Assembly: GCA_003022005.1 (NCBI GenBank)
Contig: PXRQ01000083.1
Location: 1 to 32,161, forward strand
Length of the DNA stretch: 32,161 bases
Origin: Halobacteriales archaeon QS_5_70_15
Lineage (GTDB): Archaea; Halobacteriota; Halobacteria; Halobacteriales; Haloarculaceae
Reading direction: 5' to 3'
Within the stretch, counting starts at the first letter, position 1. Every line of letters starts with the position of its first letter. The position numbers were made by a program, and so were the translations under genes. Shown in pieces: positions 6,825-15,431 of this stretch. The notes under the pieces were generated by a model. That model was not told the origin of the DNA, searched no databases, and saw only the letters and a program-made list of their open reading frames with translations.

Positions 6825-7999
6825 GTGGTGGAGTCGGAGGTCGGGTCGGATACCGATCCCGGTCCGGAGCCGGCGGCAGAGGAACGGAAGGAGGCATCCT
6901 CGGAGGAGGGGACGGGAGAGGGAGACGAAGCGGCGGATCCGGCGACACTCCGCGAACGGCTACGGTCGCTCGGCGGACGACTGTCCCGCTCGTACTCGAC
7001 GATCGTGGTCGTCGCGGTGGTCGTCGGGGTGGTTCTCGCCCCCATCGTCGCCGGGGTGGTTTCACAGGGGAGCTCGGGGGCGGTAGCGGTCGTCCCGCTG
7101 GAGGGAGGATCGACGGCGCCCCGGCCGCGGCCCTCTCCGCGACCCTGGAACGGGCGCGCTCGGACCCCGATATCGATGCCGTGGTCCTGTTGATCAACAG
7201 CGGTGGGGGTGGGGCCGCCCCCAGCGAGACGATGTACTTCGAGGTGTCGAGGACGGCAGAGGAGATGCCGGTGGTCTCCAGCGTGGACGCCATCGCCGCC
7301 TCGGGGGCGTACTATGCGGCGGTCGGGTCCGACCGGGTGTTCGTCAAGCCCGCGTCGGTCGTCGGGAGCGTCGGGGTGTTGTTCACCCCGCCGCCGGAGC
7401 TCGAGCCGGACGACATCATCCTCAGCACGGGCCCGAGCAAGCTCTCGGGGGCCAGCGAGCGGGGATGGCGGTACAAGACCGAGATACTGAAGCGGGCCTT
7501 CCTGAGCGCGGTGGTCGAGGAGCGGGGCGACACCCTCGAGATACCGCGTGAGCGGGTCGCGACGGCGGAGCTGTTCCGGGGCCACGAGGCGGTTCAGACC
7601 GGGATGGCCGACGAGATCGGCGGCTCACGCGACGCCATCGAATACGCGGCGGCGCGGGCCGGCCTGGACTCCTACGACGTGACCGTCCTGCGGCCGCAGT
7701 CGGAGACCCGTTTCATCACCCGGTCGGCGTACCTCGCTAGCGACGCGTCCAACCGGACGATGGTCTCGGCGCGCTACTTCATCGGTCCGGAGGCCGACAA
7801 CCAGTACCCGAACGCGCTGCTGATACCGCCGGGGATCGTGGCGGAGGAGCTGATCGACGGGTCGCGGAACGCGTCCGATGGCTCGCGGAACTCGACGGAG
7901 GGGTCCGGGAACTCGACGAACGGGTCGCCGAACGTGATCGACCCGCGGACGGGATCGCCCGGAGACGCCGCGGTGAGCGAGGTGACCCATGGACGCTGA
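6825..7999 (+). pseudogene. S49 (SppA-type) membrane peptidase, frameshifted
   Basis: Two frames together give one S49 peptidase. GTG 6825 begins an acidic cytosolic N-terminus and one transmembrane helix (TIVVVAVVVGVVLAPIVAG, about residues 60-78), then 'GAVAVVPLEGG'. The sequence continues as 'IDGAPAAALSATLERARSDP' only in another frame. The switch is near 7105-7112 (CTGGAGGGAGGATCGAC), where one base appears to be missing between 'GG' and 'ID'. Beyond it follow 'DAVVLLINSGGGGA', the 'AIAASGAYYAAVGSD' segment with the nucleophile Ser of signal-peptide peptidases, and 'VFVKPASVVGSVGVL'. The C-terminus is Asn/Ser/Gly-rich. The enzyme would degrade membrane or signal-peptide remnants. It may be a true pseudogene or a single-base sequence error. 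The stop codon overlaps the next gene's start by 11 nt, so the two form an operon. Confidence 0.8.
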
Positions 8000-9423
8000 G
8001 GACCGACTGGTCCGCGTCGGCGTTTTCGTCGGCGTCGCGGTGCTCGTCGCGCTCGTGGTCGGACTCGTCGCCGCGCTCGGCGCGTCCGGTCCCGCGGACA
8101 CCGGAGCCTCCGTCGGCTATCCCAACGCGAGCGAGGTCGTCATAGACGAGTTCGAGGCGAACGACGAGACGGCCGCCGGGGAGCCGATCGGCGGCGAACC
8201 GCGGGTGGTGGTGGTGGACGACAGCCACGGGAACCGGTTCGACGAGGACGACATCCGGCCGCTGGTCGACGCGCTCGGGTCACGACACGAGGTCGTGTTC
8301 ACCAGCGAGAAGCGGAACCGACCTGGAGGCGTCGCTGGCGCTGGCCGACGCCTACGTGGTGATCGACCCGGCGTTCCCACACTCCCCGGAGCAGGTCACC
8401 GCGGTCGAGTCGTTCGCCGACGACGGCGGCCGGGTGGTGCTGCTGGGCGAGCCGACCCGCGTCGACGTCGCCACGGGACCGTTCGGCGGCTCGCTCGTGG
8501 ACGTCCGGTCGCGCCTCGGGCGCCTGGGGGACGGGCTCGGCGTCGCCTTCGGGACCGACTACCTCTACGACGAGGTGAACAACGAGGGGAACTACAAGCG
8601 GGTGCTCGCGGACGGCCGTGGCGATCTCGACGACGCCCGTGCGGCGCTGTACACCGCGACGACCGTCGAGGCACCCGGCGGCGAGCGCCTGCTGGTCACC
8701 CCCGAGACGACGCGCCTCTCCGTCCAGAGCGGGGCGCGGAGACGCCCGGTCGCCGTCCGGACGGGGAACGTCGTGGCCGTCGGTGACACGACGTTTCTCA
8801 CCGGCGCGAAGCCGGTGGTCGCTGACAACGGGCGGCTCGCCAGGGTCATCGCCGCGTTCGCCGTCGGCGGCGACCGGATCCGGGACGTCGCGGACTTCCC
8901 GTACTTCCTGCCCGACGAGCCGCGGATCCGGTACAGCTCCGCGGGGCTGCTGGACGCGACGAAGGACCTCGCGAGAGAGGTCCGTGCCTCGGGCCGGCCG
9001 GGGGGCGTCGCGCCGACGGGCCGGTCGGTGGCCCCGAGACGGACCGAGGTGCTCGTGACCACGTTCGAGGACCTCGAGAGGACGAACGCCCCGGAGACCG
9101 GCATCGAAGTGACGGCGACGACCGTCTCGGTCCCGGGCTACGACGGCTCGCGGAACGGGGTCGCCGTCGTCCACAGACCCGAGGGACCGGTCGACCTCGT
9201 CGTCGCGGCGTCCTCGCCCGAGCGGGCCGCGGCCGTGGTCCGGGCGCTGGGCGACGGGAGCATTCGCGAGGAGACGCTCTCGAGCCGGACGGCGGTCACC
9301 GCGGCTCCGGCGGAGGAGGACGGCGGCGGAGTCACCGAGCCCCCGACGGGAGGTGAGCCCGCCCCACCGCCGACGGGCAACGAGAGCGCGTCGTCCCCGG
9401 AGCGCGTGAGCCCGCTGGTGTAG
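7989..9423 (+). pseudogene. Membrane-anchored GATase/DUF4350-like protein, frameshifted
   Basis: ATG 7989 starts MDAEDRLVRVGVFVGVAVL with an N-terminal membrane anchor (about residues 10-31). A glutamine-amidotransferase-like Rossmann segment follows (RVVVVDDSHGNRFDEDDIRPL). At about 8320 the frame changes: after 'FTSEKRN' one extra C must be skipped to read on as 'DLEASLALADAYVVIDPAF', 'HSPEQVTAVESFADDGGRVVLLGEP'. The remainder is intact to TAG 9423 and ends in a Pro/Glu/Gly-rich tail. I compare it to DUF4350 proteins, in which a GATase-like domain is tethered to the membrane; no catalytic Cys triad is evident. It overlaps the S49 gene and was presumably co-expressed with it. It is the second single-base lesion in the same operon. 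Function unknown. Confidence 0.65.
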
Positions 9424-9512
9424 TTTCGCCGACCGCCCGCGCTCCCGTGGCGGGACCGTCGGTAACTCCCGCCCGGGGAAACGTTGGTAACATCCCGCAC
9501 ACAACCCCACGT

Positions 9513-9767
9513 ATGGCCGAGTCCGGGGACGCCGCCGAGGAGGACGGAAACGGGCCGCCGGAGGATGGGGTACACCCGCTCGAGCGGACGGCCCCGATAT
9601 ACGTCGAGGCGACGGACGGGTACGTCGACATCAGACAGCCGAAGGGCGACCCGACGCTCTACACGCCGGAGGAGGCGCGGGACGTCGCGCGGGACATCCT
9701 CGCGGCCGCCGACGCGACCGAGGGCGGGAGTGAGAGCCGAACCGACCCACACGAGGAACGCCCGTAG
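9513..9767 (+). CDS. Small conserved haloarchaeal protein (84 aa)
   Basis: Starts at ATG 9513 (MAESGDAAEEDG). It has an acidic, Gly/Glu-rich N-terminus, then a compact segment 'PIYVEATDGYVDIRQPKGDPTLYTPEEARDVARDILAAAD' that has the character of a small conserved haloarchaeal domain, followed by a variable acidic tail. No signal or membrane span is present. It is about 90 nt after the broken DUF4350-like gene and may be in the same transcription unit. I do not know a function. Confidence 0.6.
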   Translation: MAESGDAAEEDGNGPPEDGVHPLERTAPIYVEATDGYVDIRQPKGDPTLYTPEEARDVARDILAAADATEGGSESRTDPHEERP

Positions 9768-9884
9768 CGGGCCGTCCCCGGCCGGGGCGGTCGTCGGGTC
9801 GGCCCGCGCGTCGACGACGCGCTCGGTCGGTTGCTGCCACGGTTCTCGCGACGCTTAATACCTCGAACGCCCATACAGGAGGCC

Positions 9885-10356
9885 ATGAACTCACGGAGAA
9901 CCCCCTTCGACGTGTTCGACGAGATTGAGCGGGCGTTCGATCAGATGCGACGGTCCGTGTAGGGCTACGGTCACAGTGACCGGGCCCGGAACCCGTCTAC
10001 CGGGAGCCACCGCGCGCTCCTCGATGGCGAGGTCGAGCACCGTTTCGAGTACGACCTCGACTCCAACCTGAGCGTCGATGCGACCGACGAGAGCTACGTC
10101 GTCCTCGCCGACCTCCCGGGCTTCGAGAACGAGGAGATCGACCTCCGGTTCGACGACGGCACCCTCCACATCGGCGCGACCCACGATGTGAGCGACGGCG
10201 AGTACGCCCGGTCGCGCCGGGTTCGCGAGTCGGTCTCCATCGACGACGAGGTCGTCGACGGCATCGAGACGACTTACCGGAACGGCGTCCTCGAGGTCCA
10301 CGTCCCCGTCGAGGGGATGGAGGACGAGGATGACCCACCACATCGACATCGAGTGA
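9885..10356 (+). pseudogene. Hsp20/alpha-crystallin small heat-shock protein, disrupted
   Basis: ATG 9885 begins a typical haloarchaeal Hsp20 (MNSRRTPFDVFDEIERAFDQ), but codon 26 is TAG (9960-9962), where family members usually have Trp in 'RRSMWGYG'. The frame then continues with the alpha-crystallin domain: 'FEYDLDSNLSVDATDESYVV', 'LADLPGFENEEIDLRFDDGT', 'TYRNGVLEVHVPVEG'. Near 10334-10336 an extra C shifts the frame; correcting it restores the expected tail DDHHIDIE and TGA 10354-10356. An intact protein would be an ATP-independent holdase chaperone of about 155 residues. A TATA-like TTAATA (about 9854-9859) lies about 28 nt upstream. Two independent lesions, one a substitution, argue for real inactivation. 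Confidence 0.82.
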
Positions 10357-10906
10357 ACGCTCGAGGTCGAGCGGACGCCGTCGACGGCCGTGGACCGGGC
10401 CGTCGATCCTTCCGGCCGATCTCCACCGACCGACCGCGTTCCGAACCGCTTCGCCGACTGACCGCAGTTCTCCCCGTCGAGACCGCTCGTTCTCCCCACC
10501 GCCACCGATCCACGGCCTCGCGCCCCGCGTGGTCACGTGACTGCGGGCTTCCCCGGCGTGGCTCTCCCCGCAGTTCTTCCTCGCCACACGGTCGCGACCC
10601 TTCGACCGACCCTCCAGCACCGACCCTCCAGCCGGACGGATCGCCCCTCGATCGGCTCGTCCGAGCGGGTGCTCGGTCGGCGACGGGGTGCTCGGGGTAG
10701 GGCCCGGGTCCGGTCCCTGGCGGACTCGCTCCCCTGCCGAGCGTGTGGCGTCTCCCACCCCGGTCGTGGGTGCCTGGGGGACGCCGATCCCGGTCGTGGG
10801 TGGCTGTCGTGCAGGACCGTGCCGTCAGTCGAGAGGCTCGGGGCTACGGTTCCGCACGGAGGTGCCACATTCTTGTAGCTGTGGTCACTCCTTTCGGCAA
10901 CGGACC
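10357..10906. other. Intergenic stretch, no gene seen
   Basis: This covers 550 nt between the Hsp20 remnant and the acyl-CoA synthetase. No frame has family-like content, and open frames here are Arg/Pro/Ser-rich as expected of non-coding GC-rich DNA. It contains an imperfect tandem duplication around 10755-10805 (CCCGGTCGTGGGTG occurs twice). Confidence 0.45.
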
Positions 10907-12892
10907 ATGTCGAGCGAGAAACCGCGGTGGCGGGAGGCGGAGGAGTCGTACGCCGACGAGGTGATCCGCCAGGACACCATCCCCCGGATGTTCGAGGCGG
11001 CGGCCGAGCGCCACGCCGATCGGGAGGCCCAGTGGTACAAGGGCGGCGTCTACGAGCGGTCGCTCGTCGACGGCGTGGTCCCGCCCGCCCCCGACGGGCA
11101 GTTCGCCGCGGTCACCTACGGCGAGATGCGCGACATCGTCCGGAACCTCGCGGCCGGGTTCCGGGAGGTCGGCCTCGATACGGGCGACCGGGTCGGGATC
11201 TTCGCCGACACCCGGATGGAGTGGGCACAGAGCGACCTCGCGCTCCTCGCTGGGGGCGGGGTGGTCACGACGGTCTACACGGAATCGTCGCGTTCGCAGG
11301 TCGAGTACCTGCTCTCGGACCCGGACGCCGACGGCGTCGTCGTCGAGAACGGCGAAGCCCTCGGGCGGGCGCTCGACGTCGATGACTCGCTCGACCTGAA
11401 GTTCCTGGTCGTGATCGACGAGTACGAGGGTCGCGACGACCGCGATGACGTCTACTCGCTGGCGGAGGTCCACGAACTCGGGCGGGAAGCGTTCGACGTA
11501 GAGCGGTACGAAGGCTGGCTCGACGAGCGGACCTACGACGACCTCGCGAGCCTGATCTACACCTCGGGGACGACCGGCGAACCCAAGGGCGTGATGCTCA
11601 CCCACCGGAACTTCCGCTCGAACGTCAACCAGTGCCGGAAGCGGTTCGCGCCGCGACCCGACAGGGATCCCGACGTCCCGACGCTCACCGAGGCGGACCG
11701 CTCGCTATCGTTCCTGCCGCTCGCACACGTCTTCGAGCGCCTCGCCGGCCACTTCCTGATGTTCGCCACGGGGGCGACAGTCGCGTACGCCGAGTCGGCC
11801 GACACCGTCGCCGGGGACATCGGGCTCGTCCGGCCGACCGTCGCCACCTCCGTCCCGCGGGTCTACCAGCGCATCTACGACAGCATGCGCGAGCAGGCCG
11901 CCGAGTCGGGGTTCAAATCGCGGGTGTTCCAGTGGGCGGTGGAGGTGGGCCGGGCGTACGCGACCGCGGACCGCCCGGGCCCGCTCCTCCGGGCGAAGTA
12001 CGGGCTCGCCGACCGCCTCGTGTTCTCGGAGGTCAAAGACCAGATGGGCGGCAACGTCGAGTTCTTCGTCTCGGGGGGCGGCTCGCTCTCCAAGCGGCTC
12101 GCGGAGCTGTTCGACGGGATGGGACTCCCGATCCTCGAAGGATACGGCCTCACGGAGGCGTCGCCGGTCGTCTCGACGAACCCGCCGGAGGACTCCCGGT
12201 CAGGGACGCTCGGCCCGCCCCTGTACGGCGTGGAGACGGAGCTCGACACCGAGGTGGTCACCGAGGACCGGCGGGCGAAGGCCGAGGGGGAGATCGGCGA
12301 ACTGCTCATCAGGGGCGAGAACGTCACCGAGGGCTACTGGAACAGGCCCGAGGCGACCGAGGGGGCGTTCGCCGACGACGGCTGGTTCCGGACCGGCGAC
12401 ATCATCGAGCGGACCGACGAGGGCTACCTCGTCTACCACGATCGACTCGAGGAGATCCTCGTCCTCGACACGGGCAAGAACGTCGCGCCTGGCCCCATCG
12501 AGATCGAGTTCGCCACCTCCGACCGCGTCGACCAGATCATGGTGATGGGCGACGACGAGAAGTTCGTCTCCGCGCTGGTCGTCCCGAACCTCGAGGGGGT
12601 CGAACGGTGGGCCGAACGCGAGGGCGTCGACCTGCCCGAGGACCCCGCGGCGGTCTGCGAGAACGAGGCCGTCCAGCGGTGGATCGCCGAGGAGATCATC
12701 GGGGTGAACGAGGGGTTCTCGAACCACGAGCGCATCAAGGAGTTCCGGCTCGTCCCCGACGAGTGGACCCCGGAGAACGGCCTGCTGACCCCGTCGCTGA
12801 AGCTCAAGCGGCGGAACATCCTCGCCCGCTACGAGGGGCAGGTCCGGGAGATCTACGGCAAGGAGCCGGCGGCCGCGGCCGCCGCCGACTGA
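10907..12892 (+). CDS. Long-chain acyl-CoA synthetase, AMP-forming
   Basis: A 661-aa member of the ANL adenylating superfamily, FadD/FACS type, making acyl-CoA from fatty acid, ATP and CoA. ATG 10907 (MSSEKPRWREAEESYADEVI) is chosen because upstream sequence in frame is non-coding-like. Motifs are P-loop 'LIYTSGTTGEPKGVMLTH' (residues 216-233), 'SLSFLPLAHVFERLAGHFL', the A5 'LEGYGLTEASPVVSTN', A7 'GWFRTGDIIE', A8 'YHDRLEEILVLDTGKNVAPG' and the C-terminal 'TPSLKLKRRNI', where the catalytic Lys of the lid domain is expected. The 'KNVAPGPIE' form is typical of long-chain enzymes related to eukaryotic ACSL. The protein ends in an Ala-rich tail. The stop codon is followed by TACGG, giving TGATACGG as at several other genes here. 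It would feed the acyl-CoA dehydrogenase elsewhere in the window. Confidence 0.95.
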   Translation: MSSEKPRWREAEESYADEVIRQDTIPRMFEAAAERHADREAQWYKGGVYERSLVDGVVPPAPDGQFAAVTYGEMRDIVRNLAAGFREVGLDTGDRVGIFADTRMEWAQSDLALLAGGGVVTTVYTESSRSQVEYLLSDPDADGVVVENGEALGRALDVDDSLDLKFLVVIDEYEGRDDRDDVYSLAEVHELGREAFDVERYEGWLDERTYDDLASLIYTSGTTGEPKGVMLTHRNFRSNVNQCRKRFAPRPDRDPDVPTLTEADRSLSFLPLAHVFERLAGHFLMFATGATVAYAESADTVAGDIGLVRPTVATSVPRVYQRIYDSMREQAAESGFKSRVFQWAVEVGRAYATADRPGPLLRAKYGLADRLVFSEVKDQMGGNVEFFVSGGGSLSKRLAELFDGMGLPILEGYGLTEASPVVSTNPPEDSRSGTLGPPLYGVETELDTEVVTEDRRAKAEGEIGELLIRGENVTEGYWNRPEATEGAFADDGWFRTGDIIERTDEGYLVYHDRLEEILVLDTGKNVAPGPIEIEFATSDRVDQIMVMGDDEKFVSALVVPNLEGVERWAEREGVDLPEDPAAVCENEAVQRWIAEEIIGVNEGFSNHERIKEFRLVPDEWTPENGLLTPSLKLKRRNILARYEGQVREIYGKEPAAAAAAD

Positions 12893-13030
12893 TACGGCGT
12901 TCCCGACTTTCCCGCGGGCTCGCGATCCCGGTCCGGCCGGTCGTCGGTGAGAGAGCACGTTCCCCCGAGCGGGACGATCCGGACAGGACCGGTGGACCGA
13001 TCGGCCGCCGACCCGCCGGTGGCGGGCCGC

Positions 13031-14095
13031 TCACTCGAGCCGTTCCGCGGCGTTCTTCGAGATCAGCCCGTCGGCGTTCGGGGTCGGGAGCGTCACCACG
13101 TCCTCGGCCGAGAGGTCGTACGCGCGGCCGTCGACCCCGAACACCTCGCCGACGTCCGTCGTGACGCGGACCGTGGTCCGGTCGACCGGCTCCTCGTCGG
13201 ACTCCGGTCGTCCGCCCGGCCCCTCGCCCGCGTCGACGACTGCTCCGGACCCGGTCGCGTTCCCGGACCCCGCGCCCTCGCCGGATCGGCCGCCGGTCAC
13301 GGCCCCGGGCTCCGGGGATGCGGGTCGGTCCTCGCCGATCGATCCCCCCATCGCGCCGGCGATGTCGAGCGGCTCGCCCTCCCCCTCCACGGGGTCGTCC
13401 GTCCCGTCGGCGGAGTTCCCGACCGAGGCCGGCTGCGGATCGGCGTCGGTCCCGGGCGCCCCCTCGACGGGTCGGTCCGGCGGGGTCGGCCGGCCCTCGT
13501 CGTCGCTCGAGTCGGGGGTCCGGCCGCGCCCGACGTCAGTGGCCTCCGCTTCGGGGCCGGGCGCGTCGGCCCGCTCCGCCGGCGCGGGCGAGCCGCCTGA
13601 CCCCTCCTCGCCGGTCGTGCGCGGTCGTCCTCCCGGGCGGGTCGGCTTCTCACCCGCGGCCACTCCCTGTTCGGAGTCCTCTCGGGTCCCGGCCGTCGTC
13701 CCGCCGCCGTCGTCGGTCGGGGCGCAGTCCAGGGCGGGGGACTCGCCGTCGAGCACGGAGAGCACGATCTCGAACAGCCGCTCCTCCTCGGTGGTCAGAC
13801 CCTCGTCGTCGTGGGGCATCCCGGCGGCGGCGATGGACGCGAGCTTGACCACTTTCCCGACGCGGCGCTCGTAGATCGACTCGACCGTCCGCTCCGCGGT
13901 CCTGATCCGGTCCGAGATCTGTGCGATCTCCGGGTCGTCGAACGGGTTGTCGGACGCGGCGGCCCGCTCGTTGGGCTCCGCGCGGAGCTCCCCGATGAAC
14001 TCGCCGGCCTCCCCGTAGAACGAGGCGCGCAGGTGCTGCAGCTTGCTCGCCTGGCGTTCCCTGCTCTGTACGGACTGGAGCTCGTCGAGGTTCAT
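13031..14095 (-). CDS. GINS subunit Gins51 (replication)
   Basis: A 354-aa protein starting at ATG 14095 (complement), MNLDELQSVQSRERQASKLQ. GINS connects MCM helicase with GAN/Cdc45-like protein and primase at the fork. The N-terminal alpha-helical A domain occupies about residues 1-118 (RASFYGEAGEFIGELRAEPN, 'RRVGKVVKLAS', 'LTTEEERLFEIVLSVLDG'). A very long Gly/Pro/Asp/Glu-rich linker spans about residues 120-300. The small C-terminal beta B domain is 'TTVRVTTDVGEVFGVDGRAY' and 'DLSAEDVVTLPTPNADGLI'. This order (A then B) is that of the archaeal Gins51/Gins15 class. The start codon overlaps the priS stop codon (ATGA), so translation is coupled. The linker is unusually long compared with crenarchaeal or euryarchaeal homologues of under 200 aa, but such linkers are common in haloarchaea. 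Confidence 0.88.
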   Translation of the reverse strand: MNLDELQSVQSRERQASKLQHLRASFYGEAGEFIGELRAEPNERAAASDNPFDDPEIAQISDRIRTAERTVESIYERRVGKVVKLASIAAAGMPHDDEGLTTEEERLFEIVLSVLDGESPALDCAPTDDGGGTTAGTREDSEQGVAAGEKPTRPGGRPRTTGEEGSGGSPAPAERADAPGPEAEATDVGRGRTPDSSDDEGRPTPPDRPVEGAPGTDADPQPASVGNSADGTDDPVEGEGEPLDIAGAMGGSIGEDRPASPEPGAVTGGRSGEGAGSGNATGSGAVVDAGEGPGGRPESDEEPVDRTTVRVTTDVGEVFGVDGRAYDLSAEDVVTLPTPNADGLISKNAAERLE

Positions 14096-15270
14096 TCCCT
14101 GGCCTTCTCGGCGTCGCCGCGCGCCATCGCGAACACGCCGAGGTCTTCCGGCACGGACTGAACACCCGCATCCAGATTAAAGTTCCCCCCGTCGAGCGAC
14201 ACGGAGACCGGTTCGGTCACGTCGACCATGATGCGGTTCCCCCGGAAGGTGTCCGCGACGGCGTCGACGAGCGGATCGAACCCCTCGAGGGCGTTCCGGC
14301 CGATGCGACACACCCGGAGGCCCGTCCCGCCGTGGAGGCTCCCGGGCAGGCGGATGAGTCGGTTGATGTCCGTGGTGACGGGCTCGTCGATGGGCGCGCC
14401 GTCGGCCTCGCGGACCCGCTCGAACAGCCAGAAGGCCGGGTGGATGTCGACGTTGCCCCGCTCGATGGCCGCCCGGTTCTCGCGCGCGGCGCGGAGCGCG
14501 GCCCGCGCCTTTCCCGCCCCGATGCCGTCGAACTCCCGGAGCCGCTCGATGGCCTCCCCCTCGTCGGCCGCGAGCAGTTCCGCCACGAGGTCGAGCAGGT
14601 GTCGGTGGATCCGCGCGGCCCAGCCACCCCCCGTCGGGAGCGTGCGCTTGTCAGCCGGCGTCTTCCGACCCATCCCCTCGACGGTCTCCCGCCGGATCAG
14701 CCCGTCGAACGTCACGCCGAGCCCGCGGACGTAGTCGACGACCTCGCGTCGCTCCCCGCGGCCGAGTTCCTGGACGCCGGGGTCCCTGACGTGGAGGTGG
14801 TATCCGCGTCCCCCCGAGAACACGATCACGACGTCCTCGAACCCGAAGTCGTTCTCGACGAAGTCGAGCAGGTCGACCAGCGCCGCCTTCCCCGCGGCGA
14901 GCATCTCGCCGTACCCGTCGGTCTCGGGGTCGACCCCGGGGAGGTGGTCGGCGTCGATGTCGAAGATCAGGTCCGAGCCGCGCCAGCCCTTCTTCCCCAT
15001 CGAGTCCTCGCCGGGGTGGTCGTAGCGGCCGGCGGAGAAGTAGGCATGCCTCGGACGCTCTCTCGCGAGGAACTCGCCGAGGCCCGCGCCGCCGGTGAGG
15101 TCGAGCAGCGATTCGTGACGGACCATCGTGGTCCCCCCCGACGAGAAGGGGATGTACCCCCACTCGCGCTCGTTGGCCGCGGGCGGGGCCGTGATCCCCT
15201 CCGACCGGGCCACCCGCCGGTAGTGGTCCCCGAACCGACCCCTGAGGTACGCCCGGGTTCGCGCCTCCAT
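14092..15270 (-). CDS. priS: DNA primase small (catalytic) subunit PriS
   Basis: A 392-aa archaeo-eukaryotic primase catalytic subunit that makes RNA/DNA primers together with PriL. ATG 15270 (MEARTRAYLRGRFGDHYRRV) is the family start; the open frame extends further but the extra codons are non-coding-like. The key motif 'LIFDIDADHLPG' carries the catalytic Asp pair, and 'VIVFSGGRGYHLHVRD' is the SGxxGxHxH nucleotide-binding motif. 'FLAREREPR'-type and 'TTDINRLIRLPGSLHGGTGL' segments match the remaining conserved blocks. It is upstream of gins51 with a 4-nt overlap, a pairing known across Halobacteria that fits physical coupling of primase and GINS. Confidence 0.95.
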   Translation of the reverse strand: MEARTRAYLRGRFGDHYRRVARSEGITAPPAANEREWGYIPFSSGGTTMVRHESLLDLTGGAGLGEFLARERPRHAYFSAGRYDHPGEDSMGKKGWRGSDLIFDIDADHLPGVDPETDGYGEMLAAGKAALVDLLDFVENDFGFEDVVIVFSGGRGYHLHVRDPGVQELGRGERREVVDYVRGLGVTFDGLIRRETVEGMGRKTPADKRTLPTGGGWAARIHRHLLDLVAELLAADEGEAIERLREFDGIGAGKARAALRAARENRAAIERGNVDIHPAFWLFERVREADGAPIDEPVTTDINRLIRLPGSLHGGTGLRVCRIGRNALEGFDPLVDAVADTFRGNRIMVDVTEPVSVSLDGGNFNLDAGVQSVPEDLGVFAMARGDAEKARE

Positions 15271-15400
15271 CGCTTCCCGAAGGGTACGCGTCCCCGGCCA
15301 AAGGCGTGCCGGTCGTCGGTCGAGGTGGGATAGTGGTATTCGACCGCTTCCCACCCGATGTCCCGAATAGAGGTTCGCATCCCCTCCCCGTGTCACGTCA

Positions 15401-15406
15401 TTTAAG
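15401..15406 (+). promoter_or_regulatory. TATA box for the geranylgeranyl-reductase-like gene
   Basis: TTTAAG is centred about 29 nt before ATG 15432, consistent with a leaderless transcript. The same AT-rich spot may serve priS in the other direction, but its distance from priS (about 130 nt) makes that weak. Confidence 0.5.
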
Positions 15407-15431
15407 CCCCGCGGCCGCACGAGGGGGTAGT

